A DNA stretch of 64,000 nucleotides from CAVVFX01 sp963747535 (GCA_963747535.1 CAVVFX010000006.1:868001-932000), one strand, 5' to 3'; numbered from the stretch's first letter, positions 1 through 8,453 are shown. The notes: generated from the letters alone by a model not told the origin. Numbers and translations: made by a program.

Positions 1-60
1 CTCGCCGATCTGCGCCAGATGTTCCGCTTGCTCGACCAGGAACGCCAGCAAACCAAATGA
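1..60 (+). CDS. C-terminal end of an upstream gene (partial)
   Basis: Twenty codons are open from the window edge and end in TGA at 58-60. The visible tail is LADLRQMFRLLDQERQQTK. The stop overlaps the ATG of the next gene (ATGA at 57-60), so the two genes are probably translationally coupled. The tail is too short to identify the product. Confidence 0.6.
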   Translation, partial: LADLRQMFRLLDQERQQTK

Positions 61-1487
61 ACTTCCATCTGATTGACTGGATCATTGTATTTGCATATCT
101 GGCTGCCACCATGGCGGCCGGTCTTTACGGGAAGCGCTATATCAGCGGGCTCGGCGACTTTCTGGTCGCCGGCCGAAGCCTCGGCACCTACATCGGCATC
201 GCAACCCTGGCGGCCACCGAGATCGGCACCATCACGTTCATGTATTACGCGCAACTCGGTTTCCGGACCGGGTACGCGTCGTTCATCAACGGGTTGATCG
301 CCGGCCTGGTGATGATCTTCATCGGACGCACCGGCTTCCTGGTCAAGAAGATGCGCGCCATGGGCATCATGACGGTGCCGGAGTTCTTCGAGCAGCGTTA
401 CAGCCGGAAGTTGCGCCTCCTGACCGGCGTGCTGGTGGCCATCGGCGGCATTCTCAATATGGGCGTTTTCCTCAAAGTGGAAGGCACCTTCCTGCTGCTG
501 ATCAGCGGGCTCTCGCGCGACTACTTGAAGGAGATGATGACCGGCATCCTCGTCCTCGAGTTGCTCTATACCGTGCTGGGTGGCATGGTGTCGATCGTGA
601 TCACCGATTTCATTCAATTCGTATTCCTCGGCATCGGCACGGTGCTCATCACCGGCTTCACGATTTATAAAGCTGGTTGGGAGCACATGTATCAGGCCGT
701 GTTGACCAACCGCGGCGATCCGGGATTCAGTCCCATCACCAATCCCGACTACGGTTGGGGCTTCATTATTTTCCAGATCCTGCTCTGGCTGGCTGTCGAT
801 ACCTGCTGGCAGACTACGGCCATGCGAACGTTCTCCACCAAAGACCCGGAGACCAGCCGCAAAGTATTTTCGTGGACCGGCTTTATTTTTCTGGGCCGCG
901 GCATGATGCCGATGCTATGGGGCATCGGCGCGCTTGCTCTTCTGGGCCCGCAGGTGGACTCGCTCGAAGCCATGCCCATCATGATCTCCAAAATCCTTCC
1001 AGTCGGCGTGCTCGGACTAGTAACCGCCGGGATGCTGGCAGCCACCATGTCCGTCAACAGTTCGTACCTGCTCGGCTGGAGTGCGGTGATTGCACAGGAC
1101 GTCATTGGCCCGGTGCGCAAGACTCCGCTCTCGCCGAAGGGGCAAGTCCGGTTGAATCGGGTGACGAACCTGTGCGTGAGCCTGTTCGTTTTGTTCTGGG
1201 GAATCTGGTACACGCTGCCGGGGCCGGTTTATTACTACCTCAACATCACCGCGACGATTTTTCTGGCCGGCGCTTTCGCGGCCGTGACCGGCGGACTCTA
1301 CTGGAGCCGCGCGAATACGGTTGGCGGCTACAGTGCGATGCTGGCGGGTGCTGCCGGGTCGGTCGCGTTTTTCTTCTTTAAGACGCCTCCCGCCTACGCC
1401 GGCCTGGGCTCGTTCGCTGCCGCGGCCGGGGCGATGGTGATTGGATCGTTGATAGGTGGGAAGGCGGGAGTGATCAGTAAGGCGTGA
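57..1487 (+). CDS. Sodium:solute symporter family (SSS) transporter
   Basis: A 476-residue integral membrane protein with about 12-13 hydrophobic segments and the N-terminal layout of SSS-family permeases (DWIIVFAYLAATMAAGLYGKR, then a GDFLVAGRSLG stretch), ending in a membrane pair. SSS proteins use the sodium gradient to import sugars, carboxylates, vitamins or amino acids; the substrate cannot be read from sequence. The ATGA overlap with the preceding reading frame indicates an operon with an unseen upstream gene. Length is slightly short for the family (usually 480-550) but complete. The family call is firm, the substrate unknown. Confidence 0.85.
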   Translation: MNFHLIDWIIVFAYLAATMAAGLYGKRYISGLGDFLVAGRSLGTYIGIATLAATEIGTITFMYYAQLGFRTGYASFINGLIAGLVMIFIGRTGFLVKKMRAMGIMTVPEFFEQRYSRKLRLLTGVLVAIGGILNMGVFLKVEGTFLLLISGLSRDYLKEMMTGILVLELLYTVLGGMVSIVITDFIQFVFLGIGTVLITGFTIYKAGWEHMYQAVLTNRGDPGFSPITNPDYGWGFIIFQILLWLAVDTCWQTTAMRTFSTKDPETSRKVFSWTGFIFLGRGMMPMLWGIGALALLGPQVDSLEAMPIMISKILPVGVLGLVTAGMLAATMSVNSSYLLGWSAVIAQDVIGPVRKTPLSPKGQVRLNRVTNLCVSLFVLFWGIWYTLPGPVYYYLNITATIFLAGAFAAVTGGLYWSRANTVGGYSAMLAGAAGSVAFFFFKTPPAYAGLGSFAAAAGAMVIGSLIGGKAGVISKA

Positions 1488-1503
1488 GCACGCTGATAAC
1501 AGT

Positions 1504-1525
1504 GAGCAGGCGAAAACGCCTACTC
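1504..1525. repeat. Short intergenic hairpin repeat
   Basis: The arms GAGCAGGCG and CGCCTACTC flank AAAA, with one mismatch. It lies just after the symporter stop and has no T-tract, so it is not a classic terminator. A looser relative (arms around GGAAAAG) lies at 15651-15673. Probably a REP-like element. Confidence 0.45.
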
Positions 1526-1581
1526 CACAGCGTCAATCCAATGGAGTTGATTTATAATCGATCAGCTACACTGCCAACTAC

Positions 1582-2349
1582 ATGAAACCAACCCATCCCC
1601 CCCGACGAATCTCCACCGCCGAGATGTTGGAACTGAGACGCTGGAACACGCCGACGATCTATAACGGCTGGGAGCAGATTACGTTGCAGAATCCCGGCGA
1701 GGACGCCTTCAACATCGAAGAGGCCATCGATTACATGCCTCAAATGGGACCCATGACCGGCCGCGCCATCACTGTCGTCTGCGAGCCCTCCAATCCGCTT
1801 CACAAGAAGCAGAATTCCGGCGCCTGGAGCGAATATCGCCGTTACGTCGCCAGCCTGGAAGGGCCCAAGATCGTGGTGGTGCAGGACCTCGACAAACCGC
1901 GTGCAGTCGGCGCCTTCTGGGGCGAAGTCAACAGCAGTATTCATCGCGCTCTCGGATGTGTCGGAACGATTATTGACGGCGCGATCCGTGACGTCGACGA
2001 AATGTACTACGCAGGTTTCAAAGCGCTGGCCCGGCGAATGTGCGTGGGACACGCTTATTCGTGCCCGGTCCGGTGGAATTGCGAAGTGGAGGTATTTGGG
2101 CGCCGGATCGAGCCGGGCCAATTGATCCACGCCGATAAACACGGCTTCATCGCCATTCGGGCGGAAGAAGAAGCTCGCTTGCTGGAAGCGGCCCGTTATC
2201 TGGACAGCCAGGAGTGTCAGACGATGATCGCGTCCGCCCGGGACTCCTCGGGCTTGACCTCGGAGCAGATGCTCGAAAAATTTGATCAGGCAGGCCGCCA
2301 ATACGCTCAAGCTGTTAAGGAAAAGTTCCAGGGGAGCGGCGAACTCTGA
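1582..2349 (+). CDS. RraA-like / HMG aldolase family protein
   Basis: 255 residues. The core around residues 125-140 (GTIIDGAIRDVDEM) matches the RraA-like fold, whose members include 4-hydroxy-4-methyl-2-oxoglutarate/oxaloacetate aldolases and the RNase E inhibitor RraA; the Arg-Asp of this motif binds substrate and metal in the aldolases. The extended N-terminus (about 40 residues, RRWNTPTIYNGWEQ) is typical of the larger sugar-acid-type subgroup rather than of 160-residue RraA. It sits 94 bases after a symporter gene on the same strand, suggesting use of an imported carboxylate (inference). The next gene appears to overlap its stop. Confidence 0.75.
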   Translation: MKPTHPPRRISTAEMLELRRWNTPTIYNGWEQITLQNPGEDAFNIEEAIDYMPQMGPMTGRAITVVCEPSNPLHKKQNSGAWSEYRRYVASLEGPKIVVVQDLDKPRAVGAFWGEVNSSIHRALGCVGTIIDGAIRDVDEMYYAGFKALARRMCVGHAYSCPVRWNCEVEVFGRRIEPGQLIHADKHGFIAIRAEEEARLLEAARYLDSQECQTMIASARDSSGLTSEQMLEKFDQAGRQYAQAVKEKFQGSGEL

Positions 2350-3473
2350 CCTCGGCAATCTGGGCGCAATGGATCTCGCCCGAGACGCTCATTTCCCAAG
2401 TCCGTAACACCTGTCCGTTCCTTGAAGCGCGGCTGCCCGCTGCCGAGCCCAGACGCCTCCTCGAACTCGGTCACTCGCCCGATGGCTTTCTACGAATCCT
2501 CGCCAGTTGGGAGAATATGCTGCCCGCCGGCCTGATTCCCGACCTGCATCCAGGCGAACAGTTGCAGGACTATTTCGCCCTCTGTCTGGCCTGCCACCAC
2601 GCGACCGTCGCTTCATTCGTTCCCACTGACGTCGATACCAAAATCCGTGGCATTGTCTGGCGCGAATCGCGCGACTGTGACGTTCTGCGGCCCATGTTGC
2701 GCTTAGCTCTCAGTGCGCGATTCTGGACCGAGGACGGCATCTCGACCCGCTCTGTCCGCGGCGTCAGCGGCCACAACGGCGAGCACTGGAGCGCCATCGC
2801 TGCCGGACTCGGCCGCCTGCTCGAACTAGGCGACGTCGCGGCCGCGGAAGAAGCGCAGTCCGCTATCGAAGCCGAGATCGATCGCGAACAGTCGGTCTTC
2901 GATCAGGTGGCCGCGGAACGCGACGCCGAACTGGACCTGCTGCGCCTGTCGATGACCCTGGCGCATAACCGCGGCGATCTCACCCAGGGCATGGGCTTCT
3001 GGAAGCGCACTCCGCTCACTGCGCCGGTCATGGACCATCTCTCCGCGCGCGGGCGCTTTCCGCTTGCGGTGCGTGTCTACCAGCACACCGGGCTCTCGGC
3101 CGACGGGCACCGGCATTATCCACTGCGCCCCGTGAAGGCGCTGCGCCGTTCGCCGGCCACGCTGCTGCCGCTGAGTCCTTTCCTTGACGAGTGGGGAGGC
3201 GTGGTGGCGCAGCTTGAAGAAAGCCACGAAGTACTGGCGGCGCTGGTGACCGGTTGCCAGAAGGTGGAGGGGCAGCAAGGTTACTACCGCGCCATCGCAG
3301 GCATGCGTGCCGCGTCACCTGGCGCCTTCGAACGAACGATAACGCGCATACCCAACGCCGCCCAGCGTCTGGTTCGGGGAGGAGACTTACGCAAGCTCGT
3401 CGACGTGCCGCGCATCTCCTTCGAGTCCATGATGCGGAAGCGCGCACGCACGGCTCTGACGTTATTCGCGTAA
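2346..3473 (+). CDS. Conserved-looking hypothetical protein, apparent CTG start
   Basis: No family recognised. The first in-frame ATG is at 2517, but the frame is open and protein-like well upstream (TSAIWAQWISPETLISQVR..., LLELGHSPDGFLRILASWEN), back to a TAA at 2316-2318. The only plausible initiation codon in that stretch is CTG at 2346, with GGGGAG 10 bases upstream, which would overlap the stop of the RraA-like gene. From there the product has about 375 residues. The middle (residues about 160-215) is Glu/Ala-rich helix, the end is basic (RKRARTALTLFA). No signal peptide or membrane segment. Function unknown; ATG 2517 (318 residues) is the conservative alternative start. Confidence 0.6.
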   Translation: MTSAIWAQWISPETLISQVRNTCPFLEARLPAAEPRRLLELGHSPDGFLRILASWENMLPAGLIPDLHPGEQLQDYFALCLACHHATVASFVPTDVDTKIRGIVWRESRDCDVLRPMLRLALSARFWTEDGISTRSVRGVSGHNGEHWSAIAAGLGRLLELGDVAAAEEAQSAIEAEIDREQSVFDQVAAERDAELDLLRLSMTLAHNRGDLTQGMGFWKRTPLTAPVMDHLSARGRFPLAVRVYQHTGLSADGHRHYPLRPVKALRRSPATLLPLSPFLDEWGGVVAQLEESHEVLAALVTGCQKVEGQQGYYRAIAGMRAASPGAFERTITRIPNAAQRLVRGGDLRKLVDVPRISFESMMRKRARTALTLFA

Positions 3474-3508
3474 GCATTAGTTGTTTCCGTCTTTGGTGGG
3501 AGCCGAAG

Positions 3509-3560
3509 CGGCTGCTGCGCAGCCGTGGCAGACCACAAAAAACGATGGTCTACCTTACGG
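3509..3560 (+). repeat. Bipartite hairpin repeat, family A, copy 1
   Basis: First hairpin: CGGCTGC / GCAGCCG at 3509-3525. Second hairpin: GGCAGACCA / TGGTCTACC at 3527-3554 around the loop CAAAAAACGA, followed by TTACGG. The same two-hairpin arrangement recurs at 8532-8582 and, inverted, at 26340-26395; 36652-36685 shares the second hairpin. The right arm overlaps the 3' end of the methyltransferase gene on the opposite strand and supplies its stop codon. Confidence 0.8.
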
Positions 3561-4329
3561 TTTGTTTCCGGAACAGCAGCAAATCAAGGCTGAACGTGAC
3601 TCGCATCGCTTCCACCGGCTGCGCCCTGAGCGGCCGATAAACGGTGAGCAGCACGTCGTGCACAGTGGCCGCATCGAGATCGGCTGAGGTGGTAACCCTC
3701 CGCTGGCCGGCCAGTGTGAATTCACGCGCGAATGTTTCCACGGTTCGTTCCACGCGATCGCGGCCCGCGCCCCGCAGTTCAATCAGATCGTCAGGCGCGG
3801 GAATCGCGACCAGCAGGCGCCCATCGTCCCGCAGGACGCGTCGGAATTCGCCCGAATTCATCCGCGCCGTGATGGACATGACGAGCGAAAAGGAGCAGTC
3901 GGCGTAGGGCACAATGCGATCGGCATTCGCGACAACCCACTCGCAGCCGGGATAGCGCCGCGCCGCCGCATCCACCGCCGGAATCGAGATATCGACGCCA
4001 TGCGCGTCGCAACCGGTCCTTTGCGCGAGCGTTCCCAGGTAGAAGCCGTCACCGCAGCCCGTATCGAGAACCACATCGCTGGGAACTGCGCTCATGAAAC
4101 TCGCAATCCCGTCGAGCAGCGGTTCCGCCACCCCGCGATCGTGCAATCGCCGCCTTGCCGCCACGGCAGCCGGTGTGTCGCCCGGTTGCAGGGACCGCCG
4201 CTCCTGCGGTTGGAGCAGATTAATGTAGCCGCTGCGGGCGACATCGAAGGAATGGCCGCGTGCACAATGCAGTCGCCGTGGGTCGCGCACGAGCGCCATG
4301 TGGCAATTGCGGACCGGGCAAAGGAGCAT
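3550..4329 (-). CDS. RlmA-like 23S rRNA (guanine-N1) methyltransferase
   Basis: 259 residues from ATG 4329. The N-terminus carries the zinc-binding motif of the RlmA family (C4, C9, C22, H26 in MLLCPVRNCHM...LHCARGH), then FDVARSGYINLL, then a class I SAM-binding motif (VLDTGCGDGFYLG) near residues 87-100. RlmA enzymes methylate G745 or G748 of 23S rRNA from S-adenosylmethionine. The frame stays open upstream to 4479, but that version would overlap the divergent gene at 4408 and adds a low-quality N-terminus, so ATG 4329 is chosen. The last residues and the TAG stop come from a hairpin repeat. Confidence 0.8.
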   Translation of the reverse strand: MLLCPVRNCHMALVRDPRRLHCARGHSFDVARSGYINLLQPQERRSLQPGDTPAAVAARRRLHDRGVAEPLLDGIASFMSAVPSDVVLDTGCGDGFYLGTLAQRTGCDAHGVDISIPAVDAAARRYPGCEWVVANADRIVPYADCSFSLVMSITARMNSGEFRRVLRDDGRLLVAIPAPDDLIELRGAGRDRVERTVETFAREFTLAGQRRVTTSADLDAATVHDVLLTVYRPLRAQPVEAMRVTFSLDLLLFRKQTVR

Positions 4330-4407
4330 GCGTCGAGTGTAGCCGAAATGTAGGAGCGCGCACGCGATCGCCCGCGACACACTCTGTCCTGATAAACTGA
4401 CCATCGA

Positions 4408-5328
4408 ATGCCGACGCGTCGATCCTTCCTCGCCATGGCCGCGGCCGCAACCAGCGTCTCCACGTTGCACGCCGCTCAAACACCCATCCGCTTAGGCGGA
4501 CCCATCTTCCTGAAATCCGAAGACCCGGCCGCTCTGGCCCATGAGCACCGCCGTCTGGGCTATAGCGCCGCTTACTGCCCATCCATCGCCACCATCAAGG
4601 ACTCTGACCTCCTGCGCGCTATCCAGAAAGCGTATGCCGCGGAGAACGTTACCCTTGCCGAGGTGGGAGCCTGGAAGAACATGCTCGATCCCGACGGGGA
4701 GAAGCGCCGCCAGAATCTGGAATACGTCACCGAACGTTGCGCGCTGGCCGAAGCCGTCGGCGCGCGCTGCTGCGTCGATATCGCAGGCTCGTACAATCCC
4801 GATTCCTGGTATGGCCCGAATCCCAGGAATCTCTCCAAAGAATTCTTCGACGCCACCGTAGCCAATTGCCGTCACGTGATCGACACGGTCAAGCCCACGC
4901 GAACCCGCTTCACCATCGAGATGATGGGCTGGAACATTCCCGACGGCCCGGACTCTTACCTGCAACTGATTCGCGCCGTCGACCGCAAGGCCTTCGGCGT
5001 CCATCTGGACGTTTGCAACGGCATCAATTCCCCCCGCCGCTTCTACGAGAACACCGCCTACATCGACGAATGTTTCCATAAGCTCGGGCCTTGGATCGTC
5101 TCCTGCCACGCGAAAGACTTGCAGTGGGTCGTGGAGTTGAACGTTCACTTCCTGGAAGTGATTCCGGGCCGCGGCCAGGTCGACTACAAAGCTTATCTCG
5201 AAAACCTCTCGAAACTCAAGCAGGACGCCCCTCTCATGCTGGAGCATCTGAAGACGGCCGCGGAGTACGACGAAGGCCGGGAGTACATCCGCAAAGTCGG
5301 AAACGCGGCCGGCGTGACCTTCGCGTAA
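4408..5328 (+). CDS. Tat-exported sugar phosphate isomerase/epimerase-like TIM barrel
   Basis: 306 residues. It begins with a twin-arginine-type signal (TRRSFLAMAAAATSVSTLHA) and continues as an AP-endonuclease-2/xylose-isomerase-like barrel: metal-ligand-type acidic and His positions are visible in TIEMMGW, GVHLDVCNGI, VSCHAKDLQ and PLMLEHLK. Such proteins are frequent exported sugar-modifying enzymes in Acidobacteriota and Planctomycetota; substrate unknown. One of three exported paralogues in the window (also 19711 and 41551). Divergent from the methyltransferase gene with a 78-base intergenic gap. Confidence 0.8.
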   Translation: MPTRRSFLAMAAAATSVSTLHAAQTPIRLGGPIFLKSEDPAALAHEHRRLGYSAAYCPSIATIKDSDLLRAIQKAYAAENVTLAEVGAWKNMLDPDGEKRRQNLEYVTERCALAEAVGARCCVDIAGSYNPDSWYGPNPRNLSKEFFDATVANCRHVIDTVKPTRTRFTIEMMGWNIPDGPDSYLQLIRAVDRKAFGVHLDVCNGINSPRRFYENTAYIDECFHKLGPWIVSCHAKDLQWVVELNVHFLEVIPGRGQVDYKAYLENLSKLKQDAPLMLEHLKTAAEYDEGREYIRKVGNAAGVTFA

Positions 5329-5366
5329 CTTCAGCCGCTAACCGCAGGGCGGACGGCCGCGTCGCG

Positions 5367-7244
5367 CTAAGCCATCTTCTTGATCAGCGGACGCAGATTC
5401 ATATTGCGGATGAGGCGGTGGAGATAGTTGGGATGAACCTCGAGCAGTCGGGCCGCAGCGGTTATGTTGCCGTTGCTTTGTTCGATGGCATTGAGGATGG
5501 CCTGTTTCTTGGTATCCTGCACCGCCGATTGGAATTTGCCGGCTGACAATCCGGAGGGCGGCTCGATCTCCAGAATGGCAGCCGGTAAGTCCTCGGGCAG
5601 CACGGTATCGCTCGATCCCAGCACTACGGCGCGCTCGATGGCATTCTCGAGTTCGCGAATATTGCCCGGCCAGTCGTATTGCATCAGATAGGCCATGGCG
5701 GGCGGTGAAATGTTCATGGAGGGCCGCTTCAGATTCTTCGAAACGCGCGAGAGGAAGTACTGGGTGAGCAGGGGAATGTCCTGTTTGCGGTCGCGCAGCG
5801 TTGGCATCTCAATCGATACCACGTTCAAACGGTAGTAGAGATCGAGCCTGAAATGGCCCGTCTTGATGGCATCCTGAAGGTTCCGGTTGGTGGCTGCAAT
5901 GATCCGGATGTTGGTCGCAATCGACCGCGTGCCGCCAACGCGCTCGAAAGCGTGTTCCTGCAGGACCCGCAGCAGCTTGGCCTGAAGTCCCGGTGCCATC
6001 TCTCCGATCTCGTCCAGAAACACCGTGCCGTTCTCGGCAACTTCCAGTTTGCCTTTCTTCTGCACCATGGCGCCCGTGAAGGCGCCCTTCTCATGGCCGA
6101 AGAATTCGCTTTCCAGCAACGTTTCAGTTAATGCCGCGCAGTTGATGGCAACGAAGGGCTGATTGGATCGATTGCTGTTCTCATGAATCGCTCTCGCCAC
6201 CAGCTCTTTCCCGGTGCCGCTCTCACCCGTGATCAGCACCGAGGAGTCGGATTTGGAGACCCGCGAAATGAACTGATAGATGTGCTGCATGGCGGGACTC
6301 TCCCCCACCATGCTGTGCTGTACGCTGATCTCTTCGCGCAGCCGGCGGTTCTCGCCGATCAGCAGTTCCACGTAGCGGGCGTTGTCCACTGCCACCGCTG
6401 CGATCTCGGCGAGCACCGTAAGAAACTGCAGCCGCTCTTCGTCGAACCGGGAGTCCGGGACCGTCGAATCCAGGTAGATCATCCCCAGGACGCGGCCGGT
6501 TACCGAGAGCGGAACCGCTACGATACAGCGGATCTCCGGATCATCCACGTTGTTGCTCAGGATGGCGACGCCTTCGCTCACCACCTGGTGGATGATCTGC
6601 GGGTCCACGGGAAGCTGGATACGGCCATGGGTCCGGCTAAAGCCCCAGATCTGGTGAGGGAAATCGGTCGACTCGTTTCGCAGGACAATGGCGCCCCGCT
6701 GGGCAGGGACCGATTCAAAGATCAGGTCCAGAATATGGCGCTCCAGCGTCTCGCGTGCGACCGCCTCCTTGGCGCTGTAGAGCGCCTTCATGGAATGAAC
6801 CGCGGTGCTGACGCGCATCAGAACCTGTAGATCGTTGCCGGCTACCAGCGTGGGACGGTTCTCGCCACCTGAGTGAACCGGAACCACCATGCGGGTTACC
6901 AGTGACAACCGGCTGGATGGCGTCTCGCCGCTCACCGGATCTTCATCCAGGGTGAGATAGATAAACGCCGATCGCCCGATCTCTACCCGGTCGCCGTTCT
7001 GCAACTCGTGGGCGCGGATCGGAATGCCGTTCACAAACGTGCCGTTGCGGCTCTCCAGATCCTTCAGCCGGTACCCCGCGGGAGTCGCCTCCATGACGCA
7101 ATGTGCGCGCGAGACCGAGGGATCCGTGAGCAGGATCTGGTTGGAAGAATCCCGCCCGAATTGAACCTCCGGCTCATCGAGCGGAAAGAGCGTACCCTTC
7201 CACTGTCCGTCGACCGCAACGAGTCTGGGATGAATGATCGGCAT
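5367..7244 (-). CDS. Sigma-54-dependent activator with FHA, GAF, AAA+ and Fis-type HTH domains
   Basis: 625 residues. FHA domain at about 8-100 (GRDSSNQILLTDPSVSRAHC, NGTFVNG) reads phosphothreonine; GAF-like domain at about 145-295; AAA+ domain with Walker A GESGTGKE at 340-347, the sigma-54-contacting GAFTGA loop at 387-392 and Walker B GTVFLDEIGE at 406-415; Fis-type helix-turn-helix at the C-terminus (GNITAAARLLEVHPNYLHRLI). All parts needed for RNA polymerase-sigma54 activation are intact. The FHA input suggests control by a Ser/Thr kinase rather than a His kinase. Its targets are unknown; sigma-54-type promoters occur in this window at 24066 and 28569. A 16-bp palindrome lies just upstream of its start. 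Confidence 0.93.
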   Translation of the reverse strand: MPIIHPRLVAVDGQWKGTLFPLDEPEVQFGRDSSNQILLTDPSVSRAHCVMEATPAGYRLKDLESRNGTFVNGIPIRAHELQNGDRVEIGRSAFIYLTLDEDPVSGETPSSRLSLVTRMVVPVHSGGENRPTLVAGNDLQVLMRVSTAVHSMKALYSAKEAVARETLERHILDLIFESVPAQRGAIVLRNESTDFPHQIWGFSRTHGRIQLPVDPQIIHQVVSEGVAILSNNVDDPEIRCIVAVPLSVTGRVLGMIYLDSTVPDSRFDEERLQFLTVLAEIAAVAVDNARYVELLIGENRRLREEISVQHSMVGESPAMQHIYQFISRVSKSDSSVLITGESGTGKELVARAIHENSNRSNQPFVAINCAALTETLLESEFFGHEKGAFTGAMVQKKGKLEVAENGTVFLDEIGEMAPGLQAKLLRVLQEHAFERVGGTRSIATNIRIIAATNRNLQDAIKTGHFRLDLYYRLNVVSIEMPTLRDRKQDIPLLTQYFLSRVSKNLKRPSMNISPPAMAYLMQYDWPGNIRELENAIERAVVLGSSDTVLPEDLPAAILEIEPPSGLSAGKFQSAVQDTKKQAILNAIEQSNGNITAAARLLEVHPNYLHRLIRNMNLRPLIKKMA

Positions 7245-7260
7245 GCCAGGTTAAACCAGT

Positions 7261-7276
7261 CTATCCAATTGGATAG
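7261..7276. promoter_or_regulatory. Perfect 16-bp palindrome upstream of the sigma-54 activator gene
   Basis: CTATCCAATTGGATAG reads identically on both strands and begins 16 bases upstream of the activator start codon (ATG at 7244 on the minus strand). Position and symmetry fit an operator, possibly for autoregulation through the Fis-type domain; this is inference. Confidence 0.45.
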
Positions 7277-7329
7277 TAACCTAGCGCGGGAGATAGTGTC
7301 GCCAATAGTTAGCAGCTCCAAGTTCTCCG

Positions 7330-7536
7330 CGAATTCATTGGCTTTTTAGCGCCGTTTTTAGCGTGAAAAGGACGCCCTGGCTTTGGCCATCGCGTTGCTG
7401 TAAGAGAGTTGTCCAAGGCTTAGGTAGGACGGCAAGAGAACACGGCTGGTGCTCCGCTGAACTCTTCCATTGACCGCTTCTGAGACCTTGGTGATCGGAG
7501 GACCGGTGGGCGCCTCGTCGCCCACCGGCTTTTTTT
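7330..7536 (+). ncRNA. Candidate small RNA or leader ending in a strong terminator
   Basis: The 356-base gap between the divergent activator and SDR genes has no convincing reading frame, yet ends in an intrinsic terminator oriented with the + strand, and no + strand gene lies upstream to be terminated. This fits either an independent ~200-nt RNA or a leader of the SDR gene at 7601 with a terminator. Internal complementarities exist (CCAAGG 7413-7418 with CCTTGG 7486-7491). The 5' end is only approximate. No Rfam family was recognised. Confidence 0.3.
7503..7536 (+). terminator. Intrinsic terminator
   Basis: A perfect 10-bp stem, CCGGTGGGCG / CGCCCACCGG, with a 6-base loop is followed by C and seven Ts (7530-7536). 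It sits 65 bases before the SDR start codon, so it either ends an upstream small RNA or attenuates the SDR gene. Confidence 0.75.
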
Positions 7537-7600
7537 GGTACAACAGTGTTTCCGGCGTTAACGTCCCGTTCAGGACCGCGCCCCCTCAAAGGAAACACTT

Positions 7601-8365
7601 ATGCCGCAAGGAAATCTACACGGAAAGACCGCGCTCATTACGGGCGCAAGCAAAGGACTGGGCAGGGCTATGGCGATCGCTCTGGCCAGGCACGGAGCCA
7701 GCCTCGCGCTGGTCTCACGGGATCGCGAGAAATTGGAATCCGTCGCCGCGGAAGCCAGCGCCGCGGAACAGAGTTGCACCCCGCAGGTTTTCGTGGCCGA
7801 TGTATCACGCGAGGAGGACGTCGCGAGACTGCGTACGGAAGTTGCCGCCGCGTTCCCTAGAGTAGACATTCTGATCAACAACGCCGGGATCAATATCCGG
7901 AGAAACCTCGTCGACTTCACCTTGGACGAATGGAGCAGCGTACAGAACACAAACGTCACCGCCGTGTTCCTGATGTGCCGTGCCTTCATTCCGATGATGA
8001 AAAGCGCAGGTTACGGCCGTATCCTGAACATGACCTCGATCATGAGCCATATCTCGATGCCCATGCGGACGGCTTATTCGACCAGCAAAGCCGCGCTGCT
8101 GGGGCTGACCAAAGCCCTGGCGCTCGAACTCGCGCCGGAGGCCATCACCGTCAACGGAATCAGCCCCGGACCCTTCGCCACTGAAATGAACCTGCCGCTG
8201 ATAGAGGATGCCGTTCTTAATGCCCAGTTCGTCTCCCGCATTCCCCTGGGAAGATGGGGCAAAGTGGAGGAGATCGGGCAACTCGCGGCGTACCTTTGTT
8301 CGGAGGACGCGGGCTTCATCACCGGCACAGACATTCTGATCGACGGCGGCTGGTGTGCGCAGTAG
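7601..8365 (+). CDS. SDR-family oxidoreductase (FabG / gluconate dehydrogenase-like)
   Basis: 254 residues with the complete classical short-chain dehydrogenase set: dinucleotide-binding TGASKGLG near residue 15, NNAG near residue 92, catalytic Ser in MTSIMS, YSTSK with catalytic Tyr and Lys, and the C-terminal ITGTDILIDGGW. NAD(P)-dependent oxidoreduction of a hydroxyacyl or sugar-acid substrate; the substrate cannot be set from sequence. Preceded by a terminator at 7503-7536 that may control it, and followed by repeats rather than a partner gene. Confidence 0.85.
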   Translation: MPQGNLHGKTALITGASKGLGRAMAIALARHGASLALVSRDREKLESVAAEASAAEQSCTPQVFVADVSREEDVARLRTEVAAAFPRVDILINNAGINIRRNLVDFTLDEWSSVQNTNVTAVFLMCRAFIPMMKSAGYGRILNMTSIMSHISMPMRTAYSTSKAALLGLTKALALELAPEAITVNGISPGPFATEMNLPLIEDAVLNAQFVSRIPLGRWGKVEEIGQLAAYLCSEDAGFITGTDILIDGGWCAQ

Positions 8366-8390
8366 ACCCCGGCTTCTCCGTGGGACAAAT

Positions 8391-8453
8391 TGTGGGGCGG
8401 TCAATCTTGGCCGCAGCCGCCTTTTAGGCGGCTTTTTCCGCCGGCGAATGAAT
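8391..8453 (+). repeat. Dispersed repeat family B, copy 1
   Basis: About 63 bases beginning TGTGGGGCGGTCAATC and ending GCGAATGAATC, with internal hairpins (GCCGCC ... GGCGGC). It is repeated nearly exactly in reverse orientation at 20705-20768, and its first ~29 bases recur at 31075-31103. Here it lies directly upstream of a family A copy. Confidence 0.75.

Noticed and set aside
3550..4479. Longer 309-residue version of the RlmA-like protein
   Set aside because: The extra 50 residues overlap the divergent gene at 4408, lack protein character and precede the zinc-binding start MLLCPVRNC.
7330..7536. Assignment of the candidate RNA as 6S RNA, SRP RNA or RNase P RNA
   Set aside because: None of the conserved core motifs of these RNAs could be found by eye; left as an unassigned candidate.
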